Part shown: piece after piece, positions 1 through 8,020 of the stretch
Layout: every line of letters begins with the position of its first letter
How positions within the stretch are numbered: the first letter of the stretch is position 1
NCBI GenBank assembly: GCA_050740975.1
Contig: JBOIEE010000077.1
Coordinates: forward strand, 1 to 21,089
DNA: 21,089 nt
Direction: 5' to 3'
Source: JBOHHR01 sp050740975
GTDB lineage: Bacteria; Pseudomonadota; Gammaproteobacteria; JBOHHR01
Position numbers and translations under genes: made by a program
The notes under the pieces: generated by a model
What the model saw: only the letters and a program-made list of their open reading frames with translations
What the model was told of the DNA's origin: nothing
Databases searched by the model: none

Positions 1-2
1 TG

Positions 3-416
3 GCCTCGATAACGCGGCTCTCACCGGTAGTGCCACTATTCGGCAACGGCGAGGTGCGGCTGCAACCGGTATTCGTCGGCGATGTCGCCGAAGCGGTAGT
101 GAAGGCCTTGTCCGAGCCTGCGGCGAAAGGGAAACTCTATGAGCTCGGGGGCCCGCGAGTCTATAGCTACCGGGCTTTAGTGGAACTGCTGCTGCGCCAC
201 CTGCAGCGAAAGCGGCTCTTGGTGCCTGTGCCGTACTTTGTATGGAAGGTGCAGGCCGCCTTGCTTGGAGTGCTGCCCAACCCGCCTCTGACCTATGATC
301 AAGTTGTGTTGATGAAAGGGGACAACGTTGTTAGGGCCAAGGCCTTGAGCTTCGCCGATCTCGGGCTAAGTCCCACCGCCGTCGAAACTGAGCTACCGCT
401 TTATATTACTGGGTGA
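3..416 (+). CDS. NDUFA9-like NAD(P)-binding oxidoreductase, 3' end only
   Basis: This is the C-terminal part (about 137 residues) of an atypical short-chain dehydrogenase of the NAD-dependent epimerase / complex I 39-kDa (NDUFA9-like) family. The reading frame is open to the left edge, so the gene starts outside the window, and the GTG at 30 is not its start. Visible family features are the segment RLSPVVPLFGNGEVRLQPVF at the left end, the following VGDVAEAVVKAL helix, and a GKLYELGGP turn. These are typical of the substrate-binding half of the fold. The N-terminal Rossmann nucleotide-binding motif is not in the window. Bacterial members are annotated as NAD(P)H-binding proteins of uncertain substrate, so I do not assign a reaction. 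The gene ends with TGA and is followed by a long gap before the next gene on the same strand. Confidence 0.8.
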   Translation, partial: ASITRLSPVVPLFGNGEVRLQPVFVGDVAEAVVKALSEPAAKGKLYELGGPRVYSYRALVELLLRHLQRKRLLVPVPYFVWKVQAALLGVLPNPPLTYDQVVLMKGDNVVRAKALSFADLGLSPTAVETELPLYITG

Positions 417-615
417 CAGGCAAGGCAAGGATGGGGGTGACGGCCGGCGCTTCTGCCTCGGAGATCCTCATAGCCCAGGTGGTTGGGCGGCTTAAAGAAT
501 GGGATGGTGCCATAGTAACGGAAAGCCCGAGGATCCGTGAGGGTCGTCGTCAGGCTTCCCCGCGAGCTCGCGAGGCGTGTGACTGAGAATAAGGAGACGC
601 ATGTGGGGCTATTAA

Positions 616-640
616 CATCGCATGCTTGACCGATGCGATG
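616..640. repeat. 8-bp inverted repeat with 9-base loop
   Basis: CATCGCAT at 616-623 is the perfect reverse complement of ATGCGATG at 633-640, separated by 9 bases. No T-run follows on either strand, so it does not look like an intrinsic terminator. It may be a regulator binding site or a chance dyad. Confidence 0.35.
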
Positions 641-973
641 GTTCCAGCAGAAAACAGGTTCGATTTGTCATCTAAAAACTGAACTCAGTCCGGGTGCCGT
701 GCGCGTCATAGAAAGCCTGGTCAACCCACTTTTTCGCCCGCCTACCTCATGACATCCCGCTGTTCCTTAAGGGCGCGATACCATTCGATGAGGTCACTGA
801 TACTGAAGGCAGCATTGGCCGGGCTGGGTTTGAGTGTCACGAAGACGCTCGCGGTGCCGATTGCAAGGGACTGCTTGCCCCACGAGTTGCAGGCGATCTG
901 GCAGCAGCCGCATCGTCTTTCGAACCGACCCCCGAAGGTGGCGGGCGTCGCCGTAAAAAACACCGCCAAGGGC

Positions 974-1001
974 TTGAGAAGTCGGGCGTGGCCTTTATAA
1001 T
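974..1001 (+). promoter_or_regulatory. Sigma-70-type promoter for malate synthase
   Basis: A -35 hexamer TTGAGA (974-979, five of six to consensus) and a -10 hexamer TATAAT (996-1001, perfect) are separated by 16 bases. A transcription start about seven bases after the -10 would fall at about 1008. That is the A of the upstream-most ATG of the malate synthase frame, so either the mRNA is leaderless or translation starts further inside the gene. Confidence 0.6.
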
Positions 1002-1007
1002 GCTGCA

Positions 1008-2669
1008 ATGCCACATAGTTTCCAAAGGCGTGACGCGCCGGCAGGAGAAACCGATCCATTGACCGCAAGATTTCATACGACCACAGAGAGCGCCTTGGAG
1101 ATCCGGGGCGAGATAACACGAGAGTACGAACAGATCCTGACGCCGGAGGCTGTCGTGTTTGTTGAAGAGTTGGTGAGAAGATTCGGACCCCGGCGTAAAG
1201 AACTGCTGGCGATCCGCAGGCGGCGACAGGAGTTTTTTGATGCAGGTGGATTGCCCGATTTCTTACCCGAGACCCCGCACGTGCGCGAAGGGAACTGGAA
1301 GGTGCCACCCATCCCGCCGGACCTGCTGGACCGTCGGGTCGAGATCACCGGGCCGGTCGATCGCAAGATGATCATCAATGCCCTGAACTCCGGCGCCAAC
1401 ACATTCATGGCGGATTTTGAGGACTCCTCCAGCCCCACCTGGGAGCAGATGATGGACGGCCAAGTAAACCTGCGCGATGCGATCGCAGGCACTATTGCGT
1501 ATAGCGGTCCCGACGGCAAGCAATACCGACTGAATGACGGGAAGCTCGCGACGCTCATTGTGCGGCCACGCGGCTGGCATATGAAAGAAAAGAATGTCAT
1601 GCTCGACGATGAGCCAATCCCCGCAAGCCTATTCGACTTCGGCTTGTTCTTCTTCCATAACGCCAAGAAGCTCATCGCGGAGGGCACCGCGCCGTATTTC
1701 TATCTGCCCAAGATGGAAAGCCGCAAAGAGGCGCGTTTGTGGAACTCGGTGTTCCTCTACGCCCAGGATGTGCTGGGGATCCTGCGGGGAACCATCCGTG
1801 CAACCGCCCTTATCGAAACGCTTACCGCCGCTTTCGAGATGCATGAGTTCCTGTACGAATTGCGCGAGCATGCCGGCGGCCTCAACTGCGGGCGCTGGGA
1901 CTACATCTTCAGCTTCATCAAATGCTTGCGCAATCACCCCGATTTCGTGCTGCCGGATCGCAGCCAGTTGACCATGAACCAGCACTTCCTGCATTCCTAT
2001 TCCAGGCTCTTGGTTCAGACCTGCCATCGCCGCGGCATCCATGCCATGGGCGGGATGGCCGCCCAGATCCCGATCAAAGAGGACGAGCTAGCCAACGAGG
2101 TGGCGCTCAACAAGGTGCGCACGGACAAGGAGCGCGAAGTGAAGGACGGCCATGATGGCACTTGGGTCGCCCATCCGCTGCTAGTGCCCATAGCCAAGGA
2201 AGTGTTCGACAGATATATGCCCGGGCCGCATCAGATCCACAACTTGCGTGCGGATGTCCACGTCACCGCTAGCGATCTGCTGCGCATGCCGCAGGGGACC
2301 ATTACCGCGGGTGGCCTGAAGCACAACGTCAGCGCCGCGCTGCGCTACACGGAATCGTGGCTGAGCGGCAAGGGGGCGGTGCCCATCGCCCATTTGATGG
2401 AAGATGCAGCCACCGCCGAGATTTCGCGGGCCCAGCTCTGGCAGTGGATCCGTTATCCCAAGGGGGTACTGGAAGACGGCAGTAAAGTCACCGTGGAGTT
2501 GTTCCGCAAAACCCTCGCCCAAGAATTGGCTCAGGTGCACGCGGAACTCGGCGAGCGGCCGTTCGCAACACGCAAGTTTAAGGAGGCGGCGACCCTCTTG
2601 GATAGGTTGGTCACCAATACCAAGCTACCGGCGTTCTTGACCTTAGAGGCCTACGGGTTGATCTACTAG
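1008..2669 (+). CDS. aceB: Malate synthase A
   Basis: Malate synthase A condenses glyoxylate with acetyl-CoA to give malate and CoA, the second step of the glyoxylate bypass, in the cytoplasm. The 553-residue frame carries the family signature REHAGGLNCGRWDYIF (residues 286-301) exactly. It also has ADFEDS (135-140), the RPRGWH glyoxylate-site motif (186-191), and MEDAATAEISR near 464 containing the conserved catalytic aspartate. The family is usually about 530-540 residues. A TTG at 1059, 11 bases after AGGAG (1043-1047), would give a 536-residue protein whose N-terminus (LTARFHTTTESAL) lines up with that of E. coli AceB as I recall it. I list the outer ATG because it coincides with the predicted transcript start, but the TTG is a serious alternative. 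No isocitrate lyase gene is adjacent. The gene is convergent with the pseudogene at 2684, 14 bases away. Confidence 0.97.
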   Translation: MPHSFQRRDAPAGETDPLTARFHTTTESALEIRGEITREYEQILTPEAVVFVEELVRRFGPRRKELLAIRRRRQEFFDAGGLPDFLPETPHVREGNWKVPPIPPDLLDRRVEITGPVDRKMIINALNSGANTFMADFEDSSSPTWEQMMDGQVNLRDAIAGTIAYSGPDGKQYRLNDGKLATLIVRPRGWHMKEKNVMLDDEPIPASLFDFGLFFFHNAKKLIAEGTAPYFYLPKMESRKEARLWNSVFLYAQDVLGILRGTIRATALIETLTAAFEMHEFLYELREHAGGLNCGRWDYIFSFIKCLRNHPDFVLPDRSQLTMNQHFLHSYSRLLVQTCHRRGIHAMGGMAAQIPIKEDELANEVALNKVRTDKEREVKDGHDGTWVAHPLLVPIAKEVFDRYMPGPHQIHNLRADVHVTASDLLRMPQGTITAGGLKHNVSAALRYTESWLSGKGAVPIAHLMEDAATAEISRAQLWQWIRYPKGVLEDGSKVTVELFRKTLAQELAQVHAELGERPFATRKFKEAATLLDRLVTNTKLPAFLTLEAYGLIY

Positions 2670-2683
2670 GAGCAAAAGCAGCA

Positions 2684-3312
2684 CTAAGCCCTCTTTCGCA
2701 AAAGCAAGAATTCAGGCAGCTGCAGCCATTCTGTGCCCATGTTGTCGTCGGTGATCACGAACCTGTCTTTCGTCCGCTGTAGAACGCCTTCCCGGGTTTC
2801 TAAACCCAACATATTGCGCTTTGCGTCATCATAAGGTTGGAAGTTTTCCGTGAGCGATAAGACGCTATCGAGATGCTGCCGATGCGCTGGATCGTCCAGA
2901 ACAAAGACGGGAGCGCCGTCGATGGTGTGGGTTTGCAGCAGGTTTCGCCATCGTAAGAGATTCACGGCGATTGGTGTATCGCTTACCAGCATCATGGACT
3001 TTACCCGGAACGCGTAAGGGAATTCTTCGGCCACGGTGCGTTGTGCTTCCGGCGACCACGTGGTATTGAAATAATACATCCCGCCCGGCTTAAGGCGAGT
3101 GCGAATCAATTGCAGATACTCCCTAGAAAGCAGATTGCTGGAGTAGGTGCGTCAATGCATGGTGTTATTGGATACGATGACGTCGAAAAACCGTTTTGGA
3201 TGGGCGGCCAGCCAAACGCCTGGCATCGTCGATAACGATCTCTACCTTGGGATTTTCCAGCAAGGATGACACTTCTGGATAGTGTGATAAGACCTTGATG
3301 TAACCCGGATTA
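2684..3312 (-). pseudogene. Spermidine-synthase-like protein, C-terminal remnant
   Basis: The minus strand encodes the C-terminal part (about 210 residues) of a spermidine-synthase-like, SAM-fold protein of the type also found fused to membrane domains. The recognisable order is NPGYIKVLSHYPEV, then VEIVIDDARR, then LAAHPKRFFDVIVSNNTMH, then RTYSSNLLSREYLQLI, then RLKPGGMYYFNTTW, ending near ITDDNMGTEWLQLPEF. Three defects show it is dead. The N-terminal half is missing. There is a one-base insertion in the AAA at about 3214-3216, which shifts the frame inside the IDDARRW motif. The conserved tryptophan after NNTMH is replaced by TGA (3154-3152). The longest intact piece is 2684-3109. It sits at the end of a leftward polysaccharide operon, directly fused to the deacetylase fragment upstream. 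Confidence 0.75.
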
Positions 3313-3627
3313 GTATAGGTAGCCCCTTCGCATACATGCCATACCACCCATCGTCGATAGTAATTACGGTGGCTGCATGTGGCAGATCGCCAGACTTTAA
3401 GCCTTCCAAAGCTTCCTCCAGTGAAATGACCGGATATTTAGCCGTGGCAAGGAAGCGTAACCTTTCCCGAAATAAGCTCTCTCGCATGAAGAGGTTACCT
3501 ATAAATAAATGCTAATCACCCACGAGACGCCGTGGCAACAGAGCACGCGAAGGGCGTTTTTCGTCAGATATCGACAGATAGAAAATAGGCCCGCGTATTT
3601 GCAAATTACTAAAAATGCGTCTTTCAT
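3313..3627 (-). pseudogene. Polysaccharide deacetylase, N-terminal remnant
   Basis: This is the first roughly 105 residues of a NodB-type polysaccharide deacetylase. From ATG 3627, 17 bases after the stop of the upstream glycosyltransferase, it reads MKDAFLVICKYAGLFSICRY, then LTKNALRVLCCHGVS. The frame must then shift by one base around 3510-3525 to continue as HLFIGNLFMRESLFRERLRF, then PVISLEEAL, then ATVITIDDGWYGMYAKGLPI. A TAG stands just before HLF in the second frame. TIDDG is the first metal-binding motif of the family. After KGLPIL the homology stops and spermidine-synthase-like sequence begins, so the catalytic remainder is deleted. The family removes N- or O-acetyl groups from surface polysaccharides and would have served the same polymer as the neighbouring glycosyltransferases. 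It cannot be functional in this form. Confidence 0.75.
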
Positions 3628-3644
3628 GTTTTCAATCTGAGACC

Positions 3645-4829
3645 TCATCTGTGAAGGTTTCTGTTGTTAAAGATAGTAGAAAATAGATGTAGCTGACCCT
3701 GCGTGGTGTCTTCCCAGCCAAAACGCTCGGCGTAGCGCCGGGTGGCGGCGCGATCGGGATAGTTGGCGAACAAGGCGTGCACCGCAGCGACCAGGGCTTG
3801 AGGGGAACGTTCCTGCATCAGTACGCCCGCCTCGGAAACGGCGACGACCTCAGGCGTTCCCCCGACCTTTGTGGCCACCACCGGCGTGCCGCAAGCCATG
3901 GCCTCAAGCAAGACATTAGCCCAGCCTTCGCGGCTAGAGCAGAGCACCAGGGCGTCCGCTGCGCTGTAGAAACGCTTGAGTTCCTGTTGTGCGACAGCAC
4001 CTAAGAACCGCACCCGGTCGGTCACACCCAAAGACGCCGCCAGCGTTTTCAGGTGCTGTTCTTCCTCGCCTTCACCGATGATCATGAGCTCGTACTTGGG
4101 CAACTTCGTCATGGCGCGGATCGCGATGTCATGACCCTTGAGTTCCACCAAAAGCCCGACACAGAGCAAAGTTCGTTTCTTAAGCCCTAGGCCTTCTCGT
4201 TCGGCATCGCGTGGAATGGGGTGAAATGCATCGAGATCCACGCCGTTACGCAACACGGTGATCTTATCCTCAGGTATGCCTAGCATGACGATGGCGTCCT
4301 TTAGGGCTTGGCATACTGCAATGATCCCCGCGGCCCGGCGCGTGGCCCAGACGATCATGCGCCGCGGCAGGCGATAGCGCGGGATCAGATTGATATCCGT
4401 GCCACGCGCAGTGATCACCACTGGCTTGCTCAAGGCTTTCCCCAACATGACGGCGGCGACACCATCCGGATAGAGGTAATGGGCGTCGATCAAGTCGAAG
4501 TCGTAACCGTCTTTTAGTATGTTTTTTAGGGTGCCGAAGGATGCGATGGCGAGTGACGCCGGTGCACTGCTCATACCGAATTTCGGCAGCAAAGAGTATC
4601 TCGGGTGTTGGATAGAGATCCCATGCCGCTCTTCTACCGCGGCTACCCTGGCGCAGGCCGCGTAATAACCGAACCGAGGATGCTTAAAAGGAAACCAAGG
4701 GATCGGTGCGACGACGCGGGATTGTGCCTTTCCAGATCCCAACAGCTGTCGCAGTCGGTTCTCGACGAAGATCCCGTGCCGCGGCCGCTCGCTGTTGGGA
4801 TACAGGGTAGAGAAAGTCAGCAACTTCAC
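3645..4829 (-). CDS. Family 4 glycosyltransferase of the polysaccharide operon
   Basis: A GT-B fold glycosyltransferase (GT4, glycosyl_transf_1) that would add a sugar from a nucleotide donor to a lipid-linked polysaccharide precursor on the cytoplasmic side. The start chosen is GTG 4829, giving KLLTFSTLYPN and a 394-residue protein. An in-frame upstream extension to 4910 would run 79 bases into the previous gene and lacks family character. GTG 4829 lies one base after the TAG of that gene (4833-4831), so the pair is probably translationally coupled. The C-terminal donor-site region carries the EX7E motif in EGWANVLLEAMACGTPVVAT, followed by VGGTPEVV, and LLCVGLLVELKGHDI begins the second Rossmann domain. 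The overall pattern matches glycosyltransferases often found in exosortase-A loci. The exact sugar cannot be read from the sequence. Confidence 0.9.
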   Translation of the reverse strand: MKLLTFSTLYPNSERPRHGIFVENRLRQLLGSGKAQSRVVAPIPWFPFKHPRFGYYAACARVAAVEERHGISIQHPRYSLLPKFGMSSAPASLAIASFGTLKNILKDGYDFDLIDAHYLYPDGVAAVMLGKALSKPVVITARGTDINLIPRYRLPRRMIVWATRRAAGIIAVCQALKDAIVMLGIPEDKITVLRNGVDLDAFHPIPRDAEREGLGLKKRTLLCVGLLVELKGHDIAIRAMTKLPKYELMIIGEGEEEQHLKTLAASLGVTDRVRFLGAVAQQELKRFYSAADALVLCSSREGWANVLLEAMACGTPVVATKVGGTPEVVAVSEAGVLMQERSPQALVAAVHALFANYPDRAATRRYAERFGWEDTTQGQLHLFSTIFNNRNLHR

Positions 4830-4830
4830 G

Positions 4831-6039
4831 CTATGTGGCTGCCCGCGAAACGCCTTGGTAAACTGCCTGGTAACGAGCGACACTCGACACCCAGGTGCGT
4901 TCGGCCTCAATGTAGCGCCTGGCGTTCTGGCACAACCGCGGCCAGCGTTCAGGATGGCGCAAGAGCCCGATGATGCACTTGGCTAGCGCCCCTGCATCGC
5001 CCGCTTTAAACAGCAGGGCGGTCTCACCGTCTCGGATCAGCTCTTTGTGGCCCCCCACATCGGATGCTGCGATGAGCCTCGACTGCGCCATCGCCTCCAA
5101 GGGTTTTAAGGGCGTCACCAGTTCGGTCAGACGCATGGGGTAACGGGGATAGACCAGAATATCGATGAGATCATAATAGCGTTCGACCCGTTGATGGGGC
5201 ACCCTTCCGGTGAAAATGACCTGGTCCGTGACCTGCCGTTGCGCTAGCTCCCGAAGTCGTTCCTCTTCCGGTCCGCCTCCGACGAGAAGCACGCGTGTTT
5301 GCGGGAACACGCTCAGGATCTCAGGCAATGCCTGAAGCAACAGGGGCAAACCTTCATAGGCGTAGAACGAGCCGATGAATCCCAGCACCTTGCCTGCGCC
5401 TAGGCCAAGCTCAGCCGCTAGCGCCGCATCTCTGGCGCCTTGGGGCTGGAACTTGGCAGGGTCGACGGCATTGGGAATGACGGTCACCCGCTCTGCAGCG
5501 ATACCCCGTTGCACGATGTCCTGCCGCAGCCCTGCACAAAGCACGGTAAGAGCGTCGGCTCGTTTCAGCACGTAGGTCTCAAGCGCACGGGTCAGTCGGT
5601 AGCGCAGCCCGCCCTCTGGGGCTGTTCCGTGATCGACCGCCGCATCCTCCCAGAAGGCGCGCACCTCATAGACCACGGGGATCTGTAAGCGCCTGCCCAC
5701 GTCCAAAGCGGCAAGACCATTGAGAGCCGGAGAGTGCGCGTGCAAGATATCGGGCTCTATCTGGGACGCGACTTGGTGCAGACGGGACTGAAGCTTCGTG
5801 ACGACCGCGAGCTGGTTTAGCAGGGGTGTCCTCGCTTGCCACCCGTTTAACGGCAAGGTGCGAAAAAAATGCAGGCTATCGACTGTCTCTTCCAGCTCCT
5901 TCGCTATCGTATGCTTGGAGCTCGTCAAATGGTAGGTTTCCCAACCCAAGGCCCGCTGTTGCTCGAGTATCGCCAGGGTCCGAAAGCTATAGCCGCTGTG
6001 CAGAGGTATGGAGTGATCGAGAAGGTGCAGGATGCGCAT
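4831..6039 (-). CDS. Exosortase-A-associated glycosyltransferase (Daro_2409-like)
   Basis: A 402-residue GT-B glycosyltransferase beginning MRILHLLDHSIPLHSGYSFR, which is the characteristic N-terminus of the PEP-CTERM/exosortase-A-associated family TIGR04063. Other landmarks are DILHAHSPALNGLAAL in the acceptor domain, VIPNAVDPAKFQP at the domain boundary, VLGFIGSFYAYEGL opening the donor domain, and the EX7E region ELVTPLKPLEAMA. ATG 6039 is preferred because it gives the canonical N-terminus. No strong Shine-Dalgarno sequence is visible before it. It lies 46 bases downstream of the amidotransferase gene and abuts the next glycosyltransferase. Its role is addition of one sugar during repeat-unit assembly, on the cytoplasmic face of the inner membrane. 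The family assignment is from memory of the signature and could be tested by HMM search. Confidence 0.9.
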   Translation of the reverse strand: MRILHLLDHSIPLHSGYSFRTLAILEQQRALGWETYHLTSSKHTIAKELEETVDSLHFFRTLPLNGWQARTPLLNQLAVVTKLQSRLHQVASQIEPDILHAHSPALNGLAALDVGRRLQIPVVYEVRAFWEDAAVDHGTAPEGGLRYRLTRALETYVLKRADALTVLCAGLRQDIVQRGIAAERVTVIPNAVDPAKFQPQGARDAALAAELGLGAGKVLGFIGSFYAYEGLPLLLQALPEILSVFPQTRVLLVGGGPEEERLRELAQRQVTDQVIFTGRVPHQRVERYYDLIDILVYPRYPMRLTELVTPLKPLEAMAQSRLIAASDVGGHKELIRDGETALLFKAGDAGALAKCIIGLLRHPERWPRLCQNARRYIEAERTWVSSVARYQAVYQGVSRAAT

Positions 6040-6085
6040 GCAAGTGATCGCTAGGAAAAGGGTTTCTCGCTGCCGGGAGGGTGGC

Positions 6086-7987
6086 TCATCGGGGGACCTC
6101 AGTCCAAAGCTGTCTTTGAAACGATTCGAACATCAATAGCGACCACAGCGCCGCGCTATGATCGTTCACCCCGCTCTGGTGCTGTTCGAGCAGTTTCTTG
6201 ACAAAGACCATATCGAATATCCCCGAGCTATGCATGGTCTCGCTCAGTATGGACTCGCGCACGCGCACGCGCAGCGGTCCCCGGAACCACCTGGTAAGTG
6301 GCACGGCAAAACCCATCTTCGGGCGATATAGGATATCGTGCGGCAGATAAGGTTCTAGAGTCTTTTTGAACAGATACTTCCCCTCGCCGCGCTGAAGCTT
6401 TAACCGGGGAGGCAGTGCTGCGACCCACTCGATAAACTGATGATCGAGGATCGGCACCCTCACCTCCAGGGCATGCGCCATGCTGGCGCGATCGACCTTG
6501 GTGAGGATATCCCCTGGCAGATAGGTCTTCAGATCCAAATACTGCACACATGAGAGCGGATGTTCTGGTGCGCGGCTGGCGTGCCGGCGCAGCACTTCTA
6601 TCGCTGCGTAGCCTTGTAACTCCTGGCGGAAGGCGCTGCTGAAAAGCTGCTCCCGCAAGGGGTCCGCGATCACCGACACGCCATGGAAATAGCCCTCCAC
6701 GGTATCGCGTGCCAGGGCCTGGAAGGTGGTCTTGGCACGCAAGGCCTTGGGTGCCCAGTCTAGTTTGGGATAAACCCGCCCGAGAAACCCGAACAGTGGT
6801 TGGCGAAGCTTGCGCGGCAGCAGGTTTCTTACCCGCTCCTCGTGAGTATGCCAGCGATAACGCCGATAGCCCGCGAAACTCTCGTCACCCCCATCGCCCG
6901 ACAAGGCGACCGTCACCTGCCGGCGCGCAAGCTCACACACCCGGTAAGTCGGCATGGCCGAGCTGTCCGCAAAAGGCTCGTCATACAGGCGCGCCAGTTT
7001 ATCGATGAGCTCGAAGTCATCCGGCTCTACCCGTTCTACCCGGTGGCGGGTCTGGTAACGACTTGCGATCTGCTCGGCGTATTGGGATTCGTCGAAGCGT
7101 TTATCGGCAAAGGCGATCGAACAGGTGTTGACCGGCTCCTCCAGGAGCCCCGCCATCATCGCCACGATGGCACTGGAATCCACCCCCCCAGAGAGAAACG
7201 CGCCGAGGGGCACTTCCGCGATTAAGCGGCAGCGCACCGCCTCCCGCAAGCGCTCGATAAGCTCTTCAGCGGCTTGCGCCTCGCTCATAGGCGGGACGGA
7301 GTTGAAGCGCACATCCCAATATTCACGTGCTTTACCCAGAGGCTCTCCGCGTCTGAGGGTCAGCGTGTGCGCAGGTGGCAGCTTGAGCACGTGGCGCAAG
7401 ATGGTTCGGGGATCGGGCACGTAGCCGTAGGCGAAATAATCCTCCACGGCGAGCGTATCTAACTCTCGCGGTAGCTGCGGGTATTGCAACAGCGTTTTTA
7501 GTTCCGAGCCGAAGATAAGGTGACCGTCTGGCAACAAGGCATAGTAAAGCGGCTTTTTCCCCAGCCGATCCCGCGCCAGGAACAGGGTTTCCCTTTTTTG
7601 GTCCCAAAGCGCGAAGGCAAACATGCCGCGAAAGCGCTGCACACATTGCTCCCCCCATTGCTCCCAGCCATGGACGATGACCTCGGTGTCGCTGTGGGTA
7701 CGGAAGCCGTGCCCTTGGCTCAGCAACTCCTTTGCCAGCTCATGGAAGTTATAGATCTCGCCGTTGAAGACGACCACGACTGAGCCATCCTCGTTGTACA
7801 GCGGCTGTTGCCCGGTGGAGAGATCGATGATGGACAGCCTCCTGTGGCCTAAACCCATGCCCGGTTCGCGATGCAGGCCGCCCTCGTCGGGACCCCGGTG
7901 ATGCTGTGCCTCATTCATGCGGGTGAGCAATGATTCCGAGACCTCGCGCCGGAAGCGCGTATCAAAGATGCCTACGATGCCGCACAT
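6086..7987 (-). CDS. Exosortase-A-associated amidotransferase (asparagine synthase-like)
   Basis: An asparagine-synthetase-B-type protein of 633 residues, of the kind called exosortase-A system-associated amidotransferase 1 (TIGR03108). It has an N-terminal glutamine amidotransferase class II domain with Cys2 as nucleophile (MCGIVGIFDTR), followed by HHRGPDE, GHRRLSIIDL and FNGEIYNF. The C-terminal synthetase domain has the pyrophosphate-binding loop SGGVDSS at about 266-272 and ALSGDGGDESFAGYRRYRW further on. I start at ATG 7987 because the Cys must be residue 2 after removal of Met. A start at 7999 would add four residues and hide the nucleophile. It is expected to transfer glutamine-derived nitrogen to a carboxylate, probably a uronic acid or other sugar component of the polymer, but the acceptor is inferred only from context. 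It lies in the leftward operon, 33 bases after the Stp1-like gene. Confidence 0.93.
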   Translation of the reverse strand: MCGIVGIFDTRFRREVSESLLTRMNEAQHHRGPDEGGLHREPGMGLGHRRLSIIDLSTGQQPLYNEDGSVVVVFNGEIYNFHELAKELLSQGHGFRTHSDTEVIVHGWEQWGEQCVQRFRGMFAFALWDQKRETLFLARDRLGKKPLYYALLPDGHLIFGSELKTLLQYPQLPRELDTLAVEDYFAYGYVPDPRTILRHVLKLPPAHTLTLRRGEPLGKAREYWDVRFNSVPPMSEAQAAEELIERLREAVRCRLIAEVPLGAFLSGGVDSSAIVAMMAGLLEEPVNTCSIAFADKRFDESQYAEQIASRYQTRHRVERVEPDDFELIDKLARLYDEPFADSSAMPTYRVCELARRQVTVALSGDGGDESFAGYRRYRWHTHEERVRNLLPRKLRQPLFGFLGRVYPKLDWAPKALRAKTTFQALARDTVEGYFHGVSVIADPLREQLFSSAFRQELQGYAAIEVLRRHASRAPEHPLSCVQYLDLKTYLPGDILTKVDRASMAHALEVRVPILDHQFIEWVAALPPRLKLQRGEGKYLFKKTLEPYLPHDILYRPKMGFAVPLTRWFRGPLRVRVRESILSETMHSSGIFDMVFVKKLLEQHQSGVNDHSAALWSLLMFESFQRQLWTEVPR

Positions 7988-8020
7988 AGATCTACTCAAT
8001 TGAGCTTGAACCGGGAAAAC

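Larger units (their letters stand above)
417..1007. other. Intergenic region without a convincing gene
   Basis: These 591 bases hold no open frame I would defend as a gene. An 83-codon plus-strand frame (749-1000) and a minus-strand frame running 1308 to 742 overlap each other, lack recognisable domains, and the minus one is antisense to malate synthase. The stretch does contain two dyads: an imperfect palindrome centred on CGCGAGCTCGCG near 558-575, and a perfect 8-bp inverted repeat at 616-640. It ends with the malate synthase promoter candidate at 974-1001. Confidence 0.5.

Noticed and set aside
742..1308. A 188-codon minus-strand open frame upstream of and antisense to malate synthase
   Set aside because: Half of it is antisense to a certain gene, the rest matches no family I recognise, and another frame opposes it. 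I cannot support it as a gene.
4830..4910. A longer N-terminus for the glycosyltransferase at 3645
   Set aside because: It would overlap the preceding gene by about 80 bases. GTG 4829 gives the normal family start, one base after that gene's stop.
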